Shown piece by piece: positions 53,986-62,472 of a DNA stretch of 64,000 nucleotides. The stretch is taken from the NCBI GenBank assembly GCA_964432885.1, contig CAYSPG010000006.1, forward strand, positions 62,001 through 126,000. The letters run 5' to 3'. The notes beneath the pieces are model-generated. The model worked only from the letters and a program-made list of their open reading frames with translations. It was not told where the DNA came from and ran no database searches. The position numbers and the translations under genes are program-made. Positions within the stretch are counted from its first letter, which is position 1. Each line of letters opens with the position of its first letter. This DNA is from CAYSPG01 sp964432885. GTDB taxonomy: Bacteria; Bacteroidota; Bacteroidia; AKYH767-A; OLB10.

Positions 53986-56760
53986 TTATCCTAAAATTTT
54001 TCCAATCAACTCCGCCTGCTCGCGCTCATGCGCATGATAGCTGCCGGTGGCAGGGCTGGCGCTTTCGGGGCGGGCAATAACCTGCAGAGGTACATTTTTT
54101 ATGGTGCGCATTATATGGCTCCATGCACCCATGTTTTCGGGTTCTTCCTGTGCCCATATCCATTGTTTAGCATTATTATATTTTGCAACAAGCGCTGCAA
54201 ATTGTTTTTGCGGGAAAGGGTACAGTTGCTCTAAGCGAATTAAGGCAATGTTAGCGGCATTGTTTTTTTCTCTTTCTTCAAGCAGTTCGTAATACAGTTT
54301 GCCTGAGCAAAGGACTACACGCGTAATTTTATTTGCATCAGCGCCCCGATAACTATCGGGGTCGTCAATAATTTCTTTAAAGTTTCCTTCGGCAAGTTCG
54401 TTAAGGTTTGAAACGCAGCGCGGGTGGCGCAGCAAACTTTTGGGAGTCATTACCACAAGCGGCTTACGAAAGTTGCGCTTAAGCTGCCTGCGCAGTGCAT
54501 GATAAAAGTTTGCGGGGGTGGTGCAGTTTACCACCTGCATGTTGTTTTCGGCACATAGTTGTAAAAAACGCTCGGGACGGGCGTTGCTGTGTTCGGCACC
54601 CTGGCCTTCGTAGCCATGTGGCATAAGCAGCACAATGCCGTTCATCATTTTCCATTTGTCTTCGGCACTGCTTATATATTGGTCTATCATTACCTGGGCA
54701 CCGTTGCCAAAATCGCCAAACTGTGCTTCCCAAATCACTAACGTATCAGGAGATGCAAGCGCATAGCCATATTCAAAGCCCAGCACAGCATACTCGCTAA
54801 GCAAACTGTTGTAAATATAAAAAGGGGCCTGGCCTTTTTTAATGTTATTAAGAGGAGAATATTGTTCCTCGCTATCTTCAACAGGAACTACGGCATGACG
54901 GTGACTAAAAGTACCCCGCTCAACATCCTGCCCGCTAAACCACACCGGAAATCCTTCGGATACAAGTGAGCCGTAAGCCAGCAGTTCTGCCATTGCCCAG
55001 TTAATTTTTTCGCCACTTTTAATCATGGCTTTGCGGTCGGCAAAAAGTTTTGCTGTTTTGTCAAAAAACTTTTTTCCCGGTGGCAAATCAGTAATGCGCT
55101 CGCCAATATATGTGAGCGTGTTTTTGTCAACACCCGTAGGAGGAGAAAAATCAAAATCGCTGTCAACAGCAAATTTTAAATGCTTTGTATTTTCTTCCAA
55201 AGAATTTACTGCTGCCATTTTTGTTGCCTGCTTTGCCGTATCCAAATCTTTTTGCAGGAGCGTTTTAAACTCCTTTTCCATTTCCTTTACAAGGTTGGCT
55301 TCAATTTGGCCCTGCGATAAAAGTTTTTGGTTATAAATTTCGCGCAGGTTGGGGTGCGCTGCTATAGCTTTGTATAAAAGCGGTTGTGTAAAACGCGGCT
55401 CATCACTTTCGTTATGCCCGTATTTTCTGTACCCGAGAATATCAATAAAAACATCGCGGTGAAATTTTTGGCGGAACTCCATGGCTAATTCAATGGTGTA
55501 AATTACCGCCTCCACATCATCGGCATTTACATGGAAAACGGGGGAGAGCGTTACTTTGGCAACATCCGTACAATACGTGCTTGAGCGGGCATCAATATAA
55601 TTTGTTGTAAAACCTATCTGGTTATTTGTAACAAGATGTATGGAGCCACCTGTTTTAAATCCTTTAAGTTGCGACATTTGTGTAACTTCATACACAACCC
55701 CCTGCCCGGCAATGGCGGCATCGCCATGAATAAGAATAGCGCAGGCCTCCCCAACCCCTCCGAGGGAGGGGCTTTTTTCCGCTTCATGGAATAGCGTGTT
55801 GTCAATTTTTGCCCTTACAATGCCTTGCACTACGGGGTCAACAGCCTCTAAGTGCGAGGGATTGGGAGCCACGCTCACATGCATTTTACTACCTTTAGAT
55901 GTTTTAACATCAGCCGAAAATCCTTTGTGGTATTTTACATCTCCTGCAAAAGCGTTTTCATCATACTCTAATCCTTCAAACTCGGTAAAAATTTCTTCGT
56001 ACGATTTACCAAGCGTATTTGCCAGCACATTTAACCTTCCTCGATGGGCCATGCCAATTACAAACTCATTAAAGCCCAGGTCGGCACCATGCTCTATTAC
56101 GGCATCGAGAGCAGGTATTAATGCTTCGCAACCTTCGAGCGAGAAACGCTTTTGACCTACAAATTTTGTATGAATAAAGTTTTCGAAAGCAACAGCCTCG
56201 TTCAGCTTTTTGAGAATGCGTTTTTTTTCTTCGATAGAAAACGAGCGCGAGTTGCGCGTGCTTTCCATTTTATTTTCGAGCCACTCAACCACCTCGGGGG
56301 TGCGTATGTATTTATACTCGGCACCCACGCTGCCGCAATAGGTTAGCTCAAGGTGCGCTATAATGTTGCGTAGCGAGGCATCGCCAATGCCAATTAATTC
56401 GCCTGCATGAAAAACAGTGTCGAGGTCTTTTTTATCTAACCCAAAGTTTTCTATACTAAGTGTTGGCGAGTATTTTCTTCGCTCGCGCACGGGGTTGGTC
56501 TTGGTAAACAAGTGTCCGCGTGTGCGATAACCGTTTATCAGGTTAATAACTTTAAACTCATCAAGCACATCGTTTTTATCCGAAGTTGCAAAAGAGTTGA
56601 GTTGAGATGCTGATGTTGTTTTAGAACTTAGTTCTGCAAACTCCATCCCCTCAAAAAATATTCGCCAGTTATCGTTTACCGAATCGGGGTTTAACTGGTA
56701 TTGCTTATAAAGCGAATTTATCTCTTCGTTTTGCTGTGGACTTAAAACATTGGTGGCCAT
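53986..56760 (-). CDS. sucA: 2-oxoglutarate dehydrogenase E1 component
   Basis: A 924-residue thiamine-diphosphate enzyme of the TCA cycle. The N-terminal LNPDSVNDNWRIFFEGME is the E2-binding-type segment. Core motifs: IGMAHRGRLNVLANTLGK, VSVAPNPSHLEAVDPVVQG, LIHGDAAIAGQGVVYEV, YRKYGHNESDEPRFTQP, RGTFSHRHAVVPVE and MPHGYEGQGAEHSNARPERFLQL. Just before the GDAA motif the loop LFHEAEKSPSLGGVGEACAI contains a translated GC-rich palindromic element (about residues 328-338), where relatives have a short loop. The E2 gene (sucB) is not adjacent, at least not within 20 bp downstream. A -7-like TACCTTTG lies 20 bp upstream. Confidence 0.95.
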   Translation of the reverse strand: MATNVLSPQQNEEINSLYKQYQLNPDSVNDNWRIFFEGMEFAELSSKTTSASQLNSFATSDKNDVLDEFKVINLINGYRTRGHLFTKTNPVRERRKYSPTLSIENFGLDKKDLDTVFHAGELIGIGDASLRNIIAHLELTYCGSVGAEYKYIRTPEVVEWLENKMESTRNSRSFSIEEKKRILKKLNEAVAFENFIHTKFVGQKRFSLEGCEALIPALDAVIEHGADLGFNEFVIGMAHRGRLNVLANTLGKSYEEIFTEFEGLEYDENAFAGDVKYHKGFSADVKTSKGSKMHVSVAPNPSHLEAVDPVVQGIVRAKIDNTLFHEAEKSPSLGGVGEACAILIHGDAAIAGQGVVYEVTQMSQLKGFKTGGSIHLVTNNQIGFTTNYIDARSSTYCTDVAKVTLSPVFHVNADDVEAVIYTIELAMEFRQKFHRDVFIDILGYRKYGHNESDEPRFTQPLLYKAIAAHPNLREIYNQKLLSQGQIEANLVKEMEKEFKTLLQKDLDTAKQATKMAAVNSLEENTKHLKFAVDSDFDFSPPTGVDKNTLTYIGERITDLPPGKKFFDKTAKLFADRKAMIKSGEKINWAMAELLAYGSLVSEGFPVWFSGQDVERGTFSHRHAVVPVEDSEEQYSPLNNIKKGQAPFYIYNSLLSEYAVLGFEYGYALASPDTLVIWEAQFGDFGNGAQVMIDQYISSAEDKWKMMNGIVLLMPHGYEGQGAEHSNARPERFLQLCAENNMQVVNCTTPANFYHALRRQLKRNFRKPLVVMTPKSLLRHPRCVSNLNELAEGNFKEIIDDPDSYRGADANKITRVVLCSGKLYYELLEEREKNNAANIALIRLEQLYPFPQKQFAALVAKYNNAKQWIWAQEEPENMGAWSHIMRTIKNVPLQVIARPESASPATGSYHAHEREQAELIGKILG
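55745..55778. repeat. GC-rich palindromic element, in frame in sucA
   Basis: On the coding strand: AAAAAAGCCCCTCCCTCGGA then GGGGTTGGGGAGG, with CCCCTCC/GGAGGGG-type hairpin arms. Translated as KSPSLGGVGEA next to the conserved IHGDAA active-site segment. Confidence 0.75.
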
Positions 56761-56780
56761 GTATAAACTTAGTAAGTGCG

Positions 56781-56788
56781 CAAAGGTA
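56781..56788 (-). promoter_or_regulatory. Putative -7 element of sucA
   Basis: Minus-strand TACCTTTG matches TAnnTTTG 20 bp before the sucA ATG. The expected -33 region is occupied by the heptamer array. Confidence 0.4.
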
Positions 56789-56854
56789 ATTGGTTATTCA
56801 TTGGTAATTAGTTATTGGTTATTGGTTATTAGTTATTGGTTATTGGTTATTGGG
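56788..56854. repeat. ATTGGTT heptamer tandem array
   Basis: About nine degenerate units of ATTGGTT/AGTTATTGGTT fill the gap between sucA and the next gene. Similar arrays stand at 60891-60931 and 62096-62134. Confidence 0.85.
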
Positions 56855-56895
56855 GATTAAGTTTTAAAAAAGTTAATTTAGCACTGCATTGGTGA

Positions 56896-58272
56896 ATGAA
56901 TACGTTTATGAAAAAATGGCTGCTTACGTTGTTCAACTTATTTTTAGTGTGCTTTAGCTTGTTTGGCCAGGGCGAGAACAATGTATGGTACTTTGGTCAT
57001 AACTGTGGACTTGATTTTAATCCCGGCAGCCCGGTTGCAATTACCAGCAGCCCAATGGATCAATGGGAAGGAGTGGCTACTGCCAGTGATGCCATAGGAA
57101 ATGTTTTGTTTTACACAGATGGCATTACCGTATGGAATGCTTTTAATATACCTATGCCAAACGGAAACAACCTTAAGGGACATTACTCATCCACCCATTC
57201 GGCCACTGTAGTGCCAAAGCCTGGCAGTAATACAGAGTATTACATTTTTACCTGTCCTATACTGGGCAATGACAGTATGCGGTATTCTGTTGTAGATATG
57301 TCGCTTGCAGGAGGCATGGGAGATGTTACATTAAAAAATGCAGGTTTGTTTGCACATTCTTCAGAAAAATGTGTGGCCGTTTATAAATACGGATCGGCTG
57401 ATGCTTGGGTAATAGGGCATAACAGCGATACTGTTTTTTATTCATACCTGCTAACTGCTGGCGGAATTGCTGCGCCTGTAATGAGCTATCACCAACCCAA
57501 TCAGGGCACCTGGGCAATAGGATACCTTAGAGCATCGCCACAAGGAACTAAGTTAGCCACGGCACTTTATACACCATCGCAGTCGGTAAACAAATTTGCG
57601 CTGTTTGATTTTGATTGTGTAACAGGTGCTATTACAAACGGGCAGTTTATTACCACAAGCTACCAAACATACGGGTTGGAGTTTTCGCCTGACGGTAGCA
57701 AGCTTTATGTTTTTCCGTGGGCGGGCGGAAATACACCCATACTGCAATATGATATAACATTGCCTAATGCTGCGGCCATTGCTGCATCGCAGGTAACAGT
57801 TGGCACATCAACAGGCGCATATTTAGGCACAGGTCAAATAGGCCCTGACCAAAAAATTTATATTGCAATAAACAATGAGGATTCCATGTCGGTAATTAAC
57901 AACCCCAACCTGCCGGGTAATGCATGTAATTTTGTTAACAAAGCGATTGATTTAGGTGGAAAAATTTCGGGGATAGGGCTTCCGGCACAAATTCGTGGAA
58001 GCAACTGTAATGCCACATCAGTAGCAGAAACGGGTTATAGCCCTTACGATTTTGATGTATTTCCCAATCCTTCCAATGGAACCATTACAATTATCTTTCC
58101 GCAAGCAGGAAGTAAAAACTACACGGTTGAAGTTTTTAATACGTTATCACAAAAAGTTTTTTACTCGTATACTAACGGCACTCTTACCATTCCTATTACT
58201 ACCAAAGGCATGTATATTTTAAAAATTAACGATGGTGAAAAAATTTTTGCAACAAAGATTATTGTTGAATAA
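56896..58272 (+). CDS. T9SS-sorted propeller protein
   Basis: A 458-residue secreted protein with a signal peptide (KKWLLTLFNLFLVCFSLFGQ; either the ATG at 56896 or the one at 56908 works). The mature part starts GENNVWYFGHNCGLDFNPG, a common opening of Bacteroidota secreted propellers. Motifs such as GIYTDG-like VLFYTDGITVWNAFN, YYIFTCPILGNDSMRYSVVDM, LEFSPDGSKLYVFPW and GQIGPDQKIYIAI indicate lactonase- or PD40-type blades. A sorting domain closes it (DVFPNPSNGTITIIF ... GMYILKIN). Function unknown. A bidirectional terminator follows. Confidence 0.87.
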   Translation: MNTFMKKWLLTLFNLFLVCFSLFGQGENNVWYFGHNCGLDFNPGSPVAITSSPMDQWEGVATASDAIGNVLFYTDGITVWNAFNIPMPNGNNLKGHYSSTHSATVVPKPGSNTEYYIFTCPILGNDSMRYSVVDMSLAGGMGDVTLKNAGLFAHSSEKCVAVYKYGSADAWVIGHNSDTVFYSYLLTAGGIAAPVMSYHQPNQGTWAIGYLRASPQGTKLATALYTPSQSVNKFALFDFDCVTGAITNGQFITTSYQTYGLEFSPDGSKLYVFPWAGGNTPILQYDITLPNAAAIAASQVTVGTSTGAYLGTGQIGPDQKIYIAINNEDSMSVINNPNLPGNACNFVNKAIDLGGKISGIGLPAQIRGSNCNATSVAETGYSPYDFDVFPNPSNGTITIIFPQAGSKNYTVEVFNTLSQKVFYSYTNGTLTIPITTKGMYILKINDGEKIFATKIIVE

Positions 58273-58293
58273 ACAAATTTAAGGCTAAAGCAT

Positions 58294-58327
58294 AAAAAAA
58301 GCCGGTATAAAACCCGGCTTTTTTTTA
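58294..58327. terminator. Bidirectional terminator
   Basis: AAAAAAAGCCGG pairs with CCGGCTTTTTTT around TATAAAAC. It lies between the T9SS gene and the atp operon, which converge. Confidence 0.85.
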
Positions 58328-58343
58328 TTAGATGTATTTAAGT

Positions 58344-59219
58344 TTATCCTTTAAGCGCCTCGGCACCGGCAACAATTTCTAAAATTTCGTTGGTAATGGC
58401 GGCCTGGCGGGCTTTGTTGTATTGCAGCTTTAATGTTTTAATAAGTTCACCGGCATTGTCGGTAGCTTTGCTCATGGCCGTCATGCGTGCACCGTGTTCG
58501 CTGGCATGCGAATCTAAAACAGCTTTATACAATTGTGTTTTAATAGAAGTCGGTATAAGGTTTAAAACTATTTCTTCCTGGCTTGGCTCCATGATGTAGT
58601 CAACCACTTTTTTTTCTTTGGTAGCGGGGGGAACAATGGGCAACAACTGCTCGGTTTGTAAAATTTGCACTGCTGCATTTTTAAACTGGTTATAAACCAC
58701 CACTACCCTATCCCATTTGCCCTGTGCAAACTCGTCCATTACTTTTTGAGCAACGGCTGATGTGTTTTCAAAATTTAAGTTACCAAATAATTGATTCTCG
58801 TTTCCGGCATAAAGCTGTGCCGACTTTGAAAAAAAATCGCCCGCCTTTTTTCCAATAGCAAGCACTTTTACATTTCCCTCTTTTGCCTGCTTTGAATAGG
58901 TTTCGCGAATAAGCAGTGAAGTAGCTTTTATAATGGAAGAATTAAAAGCGCCTGCAAGCCCACGATTGGAAGAAACCGGAATAATTAAAATTTTATTGGC
59001 TTCGCGCACTTTGGTAAACGGCCCGCCATCGCTGCTGCTTAAACTTTGCGAAAGATTTTCTAAAATCTCTTTTAGCTTGGATGCATACGGACGCATTTGA
59101 ATAATGGCATCCTGCGCGCGCTTCAACTTGGCAGCCGAAACCATTTTCATAGCTTTGGTTATTTGCTGCGTTGAGCTTACCGATGCTATGCGTATGCGTA
59201 CCTCTTTTAAGTTTGCCAT
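58344..59219 (-). CDS. atpG: ATP synthase gamma subunit
   Basis: A 291-residue rotor shaft of F1. The N-terminal helix (EVRIRIASVSSTQQITKAMKM) and C-terminal helix (ARMTAMSKATDNAGELIKTL, then YNKARQAAITNEILEIVAGA) form the coiled coil, with the Rossmann-like middle (ILIIPVSSNRGLAGAFN). Full length. It is the last gene of the operon and separated from atpA by a heptamer-repeat-filled 77-bp gap. Confidence 0.97.
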   Translation of the reverse strand: MANLKEVRIRIASVSSTQQITKAMKMVSAAKLKRAQDAIIQMRPYASKLKEILENLSQSLSSSDGGPFTKVREANKILIIPVSSNRGLAGAFNSSIIKATSLLIRETYSKQAKEGNVKVLAIGKKAGDFFSKSAQLYAGNENQLFGNLNFENTSAVAQKVMDEFAQGKWDRVVVVYNQFKNAAVQILQTEQLLPIVPPATKEKKVVDYIMEPSQEEIVLNLIPTSIKTQLYKAVLDSHASEHGARMTAMSKATDNAGELIKTLKLQYNKARQAAITNEILEIVAGAEALKG

Positions 59220-59221
59220 GG

Positions 59222-59295
59222 AGCCTGTTTGCTGTTTTCGGTTTGCCGTTTACAGTTTGATGTTATTAACTGTAAACCGTAAACTGTAAACGTTC
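59222..59295. repeat. Degenerate GTTTACAG/CTGTAAAC repeats
   Basis: Units of TGCCGTTTACAGTTTG and their inverse AACTGTAAACCGTAAACTGT form an inverted pair around GTTATTAAC. This occupies the atpA-atpG junction. Confidence 0.75.
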
Positions 59296-59296
59296 A

Positions 59297-60877
59297 TTAT
59301 GCTTTATATTTTGCTGAAAGTTCTTTTGCTGTTTTTTCAATAGCACTTGTAATCGAATCATCAAGTTCGCCTTTTTTCAAACGATCAAGAATTGATTTAT
59401 GTGTTGCCTCCATCACGTTTAAGAAATCGGCCTCAAACTCTCTTACTCTTTTTACCGGTACATCACGCAGCAATCCTTTGGTTCCGCAATAGATAATTGC
59501 AATTTGTTGTTCAACACGCAAAGGTGAGTATTGTCCTTGTTTAAGAATTTCAACGTTGCGCGAACCTTTATCCAACACGCCTTTGGTGGCTGCATCCAAA
59601 TCAGAACCAAATTTTGCAAATGCTTCCAACTCGCGATACTGAGCCTGATCAAGTTTTAAAGTACCTGCAATTTTTTTCATGGATTTGATTTGTGCATTAC
59701 CTCCAACACGAGAAACCGAAATACCCACGTTAATGGCAGGGCGCACACCGCTGTTAAACAGGTTTGCTTCAAGGAATATCTGACCATCGGTAATTGAAAT
59801 TACGTTGGTAGGAATGTAAGCCGAAACGTCACCGGCTTGTGTTTCGATAATAGGAAGGGCAGTAAGCGAACCTCCACCTTTTACTTTTCCTTTTAAGGAA
59901 GCAGGAAGGTCGTTCATATTTTTAGCAATGTCATCCGATGCATTAACCTTAGCGGCACGCTCAAGCAGGCGGCTGTGCAAATAGAATACATCACCGGGAT
60001 ATGCTTCGCGGCCGGGAGGGCGTCTTAGCAGCAATGATACTTCGCGGTAAGCAACTGCCTGTTTAGATAAATCATCGTACACAATTAATGCAGGGCGGCC
60101 TGTGTCGCGAAAATATTCGCCAATGGCAGCGCCTGAAAATGGTGAGAAGAACTGCATAGGAGCCGGATCGGAAGCCGAAGCTGATACAACCACTGTGTAA
60201 GGCATTGCACCACGCTCTTCCAGTGTTTTTACAATGTTGGCAACGGTTGAACCTTTTTGACCAACGGCCACATATATGCAATAAACAGGCTTGCCTGCTT
60301 CGTAAAATTCTTTTTGATTAATAATGGTATCAATTGCCACGGCTGTTTTTCCTGTTTGGCGGTCGCCAATGATAAGTTCACGCTGCCCGCGACCAATAGG
60401 TATCATGGCGTCAATTGCCTTAATACCTGTTTGCAACGGCTCGTTTACCGGCTGGCGGAAAATTACGCCCGGAGCCTTACGCTCAAGGGGCATTTCAAAA
60501 AGTTCGCCTGCGATAGGGCCTTTGCCATCAATAGGGTTTCCCAGTGCGTCAACAACGCGGCCAAGCATGCCCTCGCCTACTTTAAGCGATGCAATTTGTC
60601 CGGTTCGTTTTACGGTATCGCCTTCTTTAATATCGTTTGATGAGCCAAGCAATACGGCACCTACGTTATCTTCTTCAAGGTTTAATACAACGCCTTTCAA
60701 TCCGGCTTCAAACTCAATCAACTCTCCTGACTGAACATTTGTTAAACCATAGATACGTGCAATACCGTCACCTACCTGTAAAACGGTTCCAACTTCCTGC
60801 AATTCGGATGCAGTTTTAAAACCGGCTAATTGCTGGCGTAAAATTGCTGAAACTTCATCGGGTCTTACTTCTACCAT
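59297..60877 (-). CDS. atpA: ATP synthase alpha subunit
   Basis: A 526-residue F1 subunit. Motifs: Walker A GDRQTGKTAVAID, AVGQKGSTVANIVKTLEERG, ALIVYDDLSKQAVAYRE, LRRPPGREAYPGDVFYLHSR, SITDGQIFLE and the arginine-finger region VGISVSRVGGNAQ. The N-terminal barrel starts DEVSAILRQQLAGF. The subunit forms the hexamer with beta, whose gene is not in the window. Full length. Confidence 0.98.
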   Translation of the reverse strand: MVEVRPDEVSAILRQQLAGFKTASELQEVGTVLQVGDGIARIYGLTNVQSGELIEFEAGLKGVVLNLEEDNVGAVLLGSSNDIKEGDTVKRTGQIASLKVGEGMLGRVVDALGNPIDGKGPIAGELFEMPLERKAPGVIFRQPVNEPLQTGIKAIDAMIPIGRGQRELIIGDRQTGKTAVAIDTIINQKEFYEAGKPVYCIYVAVGQKGSTVANIVKTLEERGAMPYTVVVSASASDPAPMQFFSPFSGAAIGEYFRDTGRPALIVYDDLSKQAVAYREVSLLLRRPPGREAYPGDVFYLHSRLLERAAKVNASDDIAKNMNDLPASLKGKVKGGGSLTALPIIETQAGDVSAYIPTNVISITDGQIFLEANLFNSGVRPAINVGISVSRVGGNAQIKSMKKIAGTLKLDQAQYRELEAFAKFGSDLDAATKGVLDKGSRNVEILKQGQYSPLRVEQQIAIIYCGTKGLLRDVPVKRVREFEADFLNVMEATHKSILDRLKKGELDDSITSAIEKTAKELSAKYKA

Positions 60878-60890
60878 TTTTGAAATTTTT

Positions 60891-60931
60891 AGTTATTGTG
60901 TTATTTAGTTATTGGTTATTTAGGCTGGAGT
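60891..60931. repeat. Heptamer-type repeat at the atpH-atpA junction
   Basis: AGTTATTGTGTTATTTAGTT followed by ATTGGTTATTT, the same family as 56788. Confidence 0.65.
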
Positions 60932-60991
60932 TATTTTTTGTACCGTACTTATATAATAGTGTAATTTTATAATAACCTGATAACTTTATTT

Positions 60992-61549
60992 TTAATAATT
61001 CTTCTTGTACAAATTAATTTTCATGTCTTTTCGCAACTCCCGTAATTTGCTTTCGATGCTGGCATCGTATTGCTTGTCTTTTATTGTAAGCACAAAGCCT
61101 CCTATCAAATCTTTGTCTATTTTTTCTTTTAACTCCACGGTGCCTTTTGCAATTTTTTTTACAATAGTCATTACATCGGCACGCAGTTTATCATCTAATT
61201 TAACTGCGCTGGTTACTATAGCAGTTTCAATATTTACGTGTGCTTTATACAATGCGATAAACTGTGAAGCAATGTCATCAATATAAAACTCTCTTTTTTT
61301 ATTGGTAATGATGTTTAAAAAAGAAAGGGTAATATCATCCACTTTTCCTTTAAATATTGAATTGATGATATTTATTTTTTTATCGGTATTGATGATGGGG
61401 TTTTTTAAAAGCAATTCAAACTCACGGTTGCCGGCAATGGTATTTTGAACCAATTCCATATCAGCATTAATCTTACTCTCTGCTTTGCGCTCAATTGCCA
61501 AACCGAGTAATGATTTTGCGTACCTGCCAGCTACTTTTGTTTGTGCCAT
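60992..61549 (-). CDS. atpH: ATP synthase delta subunit
   Basis: A 185-residue stator subunit (OSCP). The N-terminal helical bundle begins KVAGRYAKSLLGLAIERKAE; the C-terminal part has IVTSAVKLDDKLRADVMTIVKK and DKDLIGGFVLTIKDKQYDAS. It connects the b stalk to alpha. Normal length. It is placed between atpF and atpA as expected. Confidence 0.95.
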   Translation of the reverse strand: MAQTKVAGRYAKSLLGLAIERKAESKINADMELVQNTIAGNREFELLLKNPIINTDKKINIINSIFKGKVDDITLSFLNIITNKKREFYIDDIASQFIALYKAHVNIETAIVTSAVKLDDKLRADVMTIVKKIAKGTVELKEKIDKDLIGGFVLTIKDKQYDASIESKLRELRKDMKINLYKKNY

Positions 61550-61595
61550 TTCCTAAATTAATGAAGGATTGATTTTTTGAATGATTGAATAAACG

Positions 61596-62090
61596 TTAAT
61601 TGAGCTTAGCATCTTTCAACAAGTCGGCAACCAATGCTTTTTGCTTGTCATCGTTTGCTAATTGCTGTTTCATAATTTTTTCGGCAATTTCAACCGAGAG
61701 CGCTGCTACCTGGTTTTTTAGCTCAGTAATGGCTGCCATCTTTTCGTTTTTAATTGCTTCGCGTGCAATGGTAATCAGTCGGTCGGCTTCGGTAGTTGCC
61801 TTCGATTTGGCCTCATTAATGATGGCGTCTTTTGCATCGCGTGCTTCTTTAAGCATTTTGTCGCGCTCGGCACGTGCCTCGGCCAGTATGCGCTCGTTAT
61901 CCGATTTTAATTCGGCAACTTCGTCCTTAGCTTTTTTAGCGGCATTAAGCGCATCTGAAATGGAATCTTCTCTTTCCTTTAACGCTTTAAGAATGGGCTT
62001 CCATGCAAATTTCTTTAACAGAAAAAGCACGGTAAGGAATGACACAAGCATCCAAAATAATAACCCAATGTCAGGTGTTACTAAACTCAT
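61596..62090 (-). CDS. atpF: ATP synthase b subunit
   Basis: A 164-residue stalk subunit. One membrane segment (about 6-26, GLLFWMLVSFLTVLFLL) is followed by the WKPILKALKEREDSISDAL hinge and a long Ala/Lys/Glu coiled coil to the C-terminus. Standard single b form. It lies 46 bp before atpH. Confidence 0.96.
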   Translation of the reverse strand: MSLVTPDIGLLFWMLVSFLTVLFLLKKFAWKPILKALKEREDSISDALNAAKKAKDEVAELKSDNERILAEARAERDKMLKEARDAKDAIINEAKSKATTEADRLITIAREAIKNEKMAAITELKNQVAALSVEIAEKIMKQQLANDDKQKALVADLLKDAKLN

Positions 62091-62095
62091 ATTAT

Positions 62096-62134
62096 ATAAG
62101 TTATTAGGTTACTGAGTTAAATAGGTTACTAAGC
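62096..62134. repeat. Heptamer-type repeat at the atpE-atpF junction
   Basis: Degenerate units of TTATTAGGTTACTGAGTT and AATAGGTTACTAAG, about 5 copies. Confidence 0.6.
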
Positions 62135-62192
62135 GGCAGGCATTGCCTGAACAACTCAATAACTTAAATCACACAACAACTGTTTTTTGAAT

Positions 62193-62438
62193 TTACGCTA
62201 AGCCGATGATAAACGCCAAAGCCACTGCTGCAAGTGCAACGCCTTCTACAAGAGCTGCAGCTACAAACATGTTTGAAACAATGTCGCCTTTAATTTCGGG
62301 CTGACGCGCCATTGACTGAAATGCGCTTCCGCCAATGTTACCTATACCGATACCGGCACCTATTGCTGCCAATCCGGCACCTATTACTGCTCCTGCTTGT
62401 GCAATGCTTGCATCCATTAAAATTGATAATAAAGTCAT
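62193..62438 (-). CDS. atpE: ATP synthase c subunit
   Basis: An 81-residue proteolipid with two membrane helices. The glycine-rich first helix is AVIGAGLAAIGAGIGIG, the loop RQPEI follows, and the second helix AAALVEGVALAAVALAF carries the ion-binding Glu. The residue after the Glu is Gly, and the first helix lacks a Gln at the Na-binding position, so proton rather than sodium coupling is likely. This is an inference from motif only. Confidence 0.96.
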   Translation of the reverse strand: MTLLSILMDASIAQAGAVIGAGLAAIGAGIGIGNIGGSAFQSMARQPEIKGDIVSNMFVAAALVEGVALAAVALAFIIGLA

Positions 62439-62472
62439 AGTATTAATTATTAATTGTTAAATTGTTTTTTTA

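Noticed and set aside
56788..56854. CRISPR-like short repeats upstream of sucA
   Set aside because: The units are contiguous 7-bp repeats with no spacers and no cas genes.
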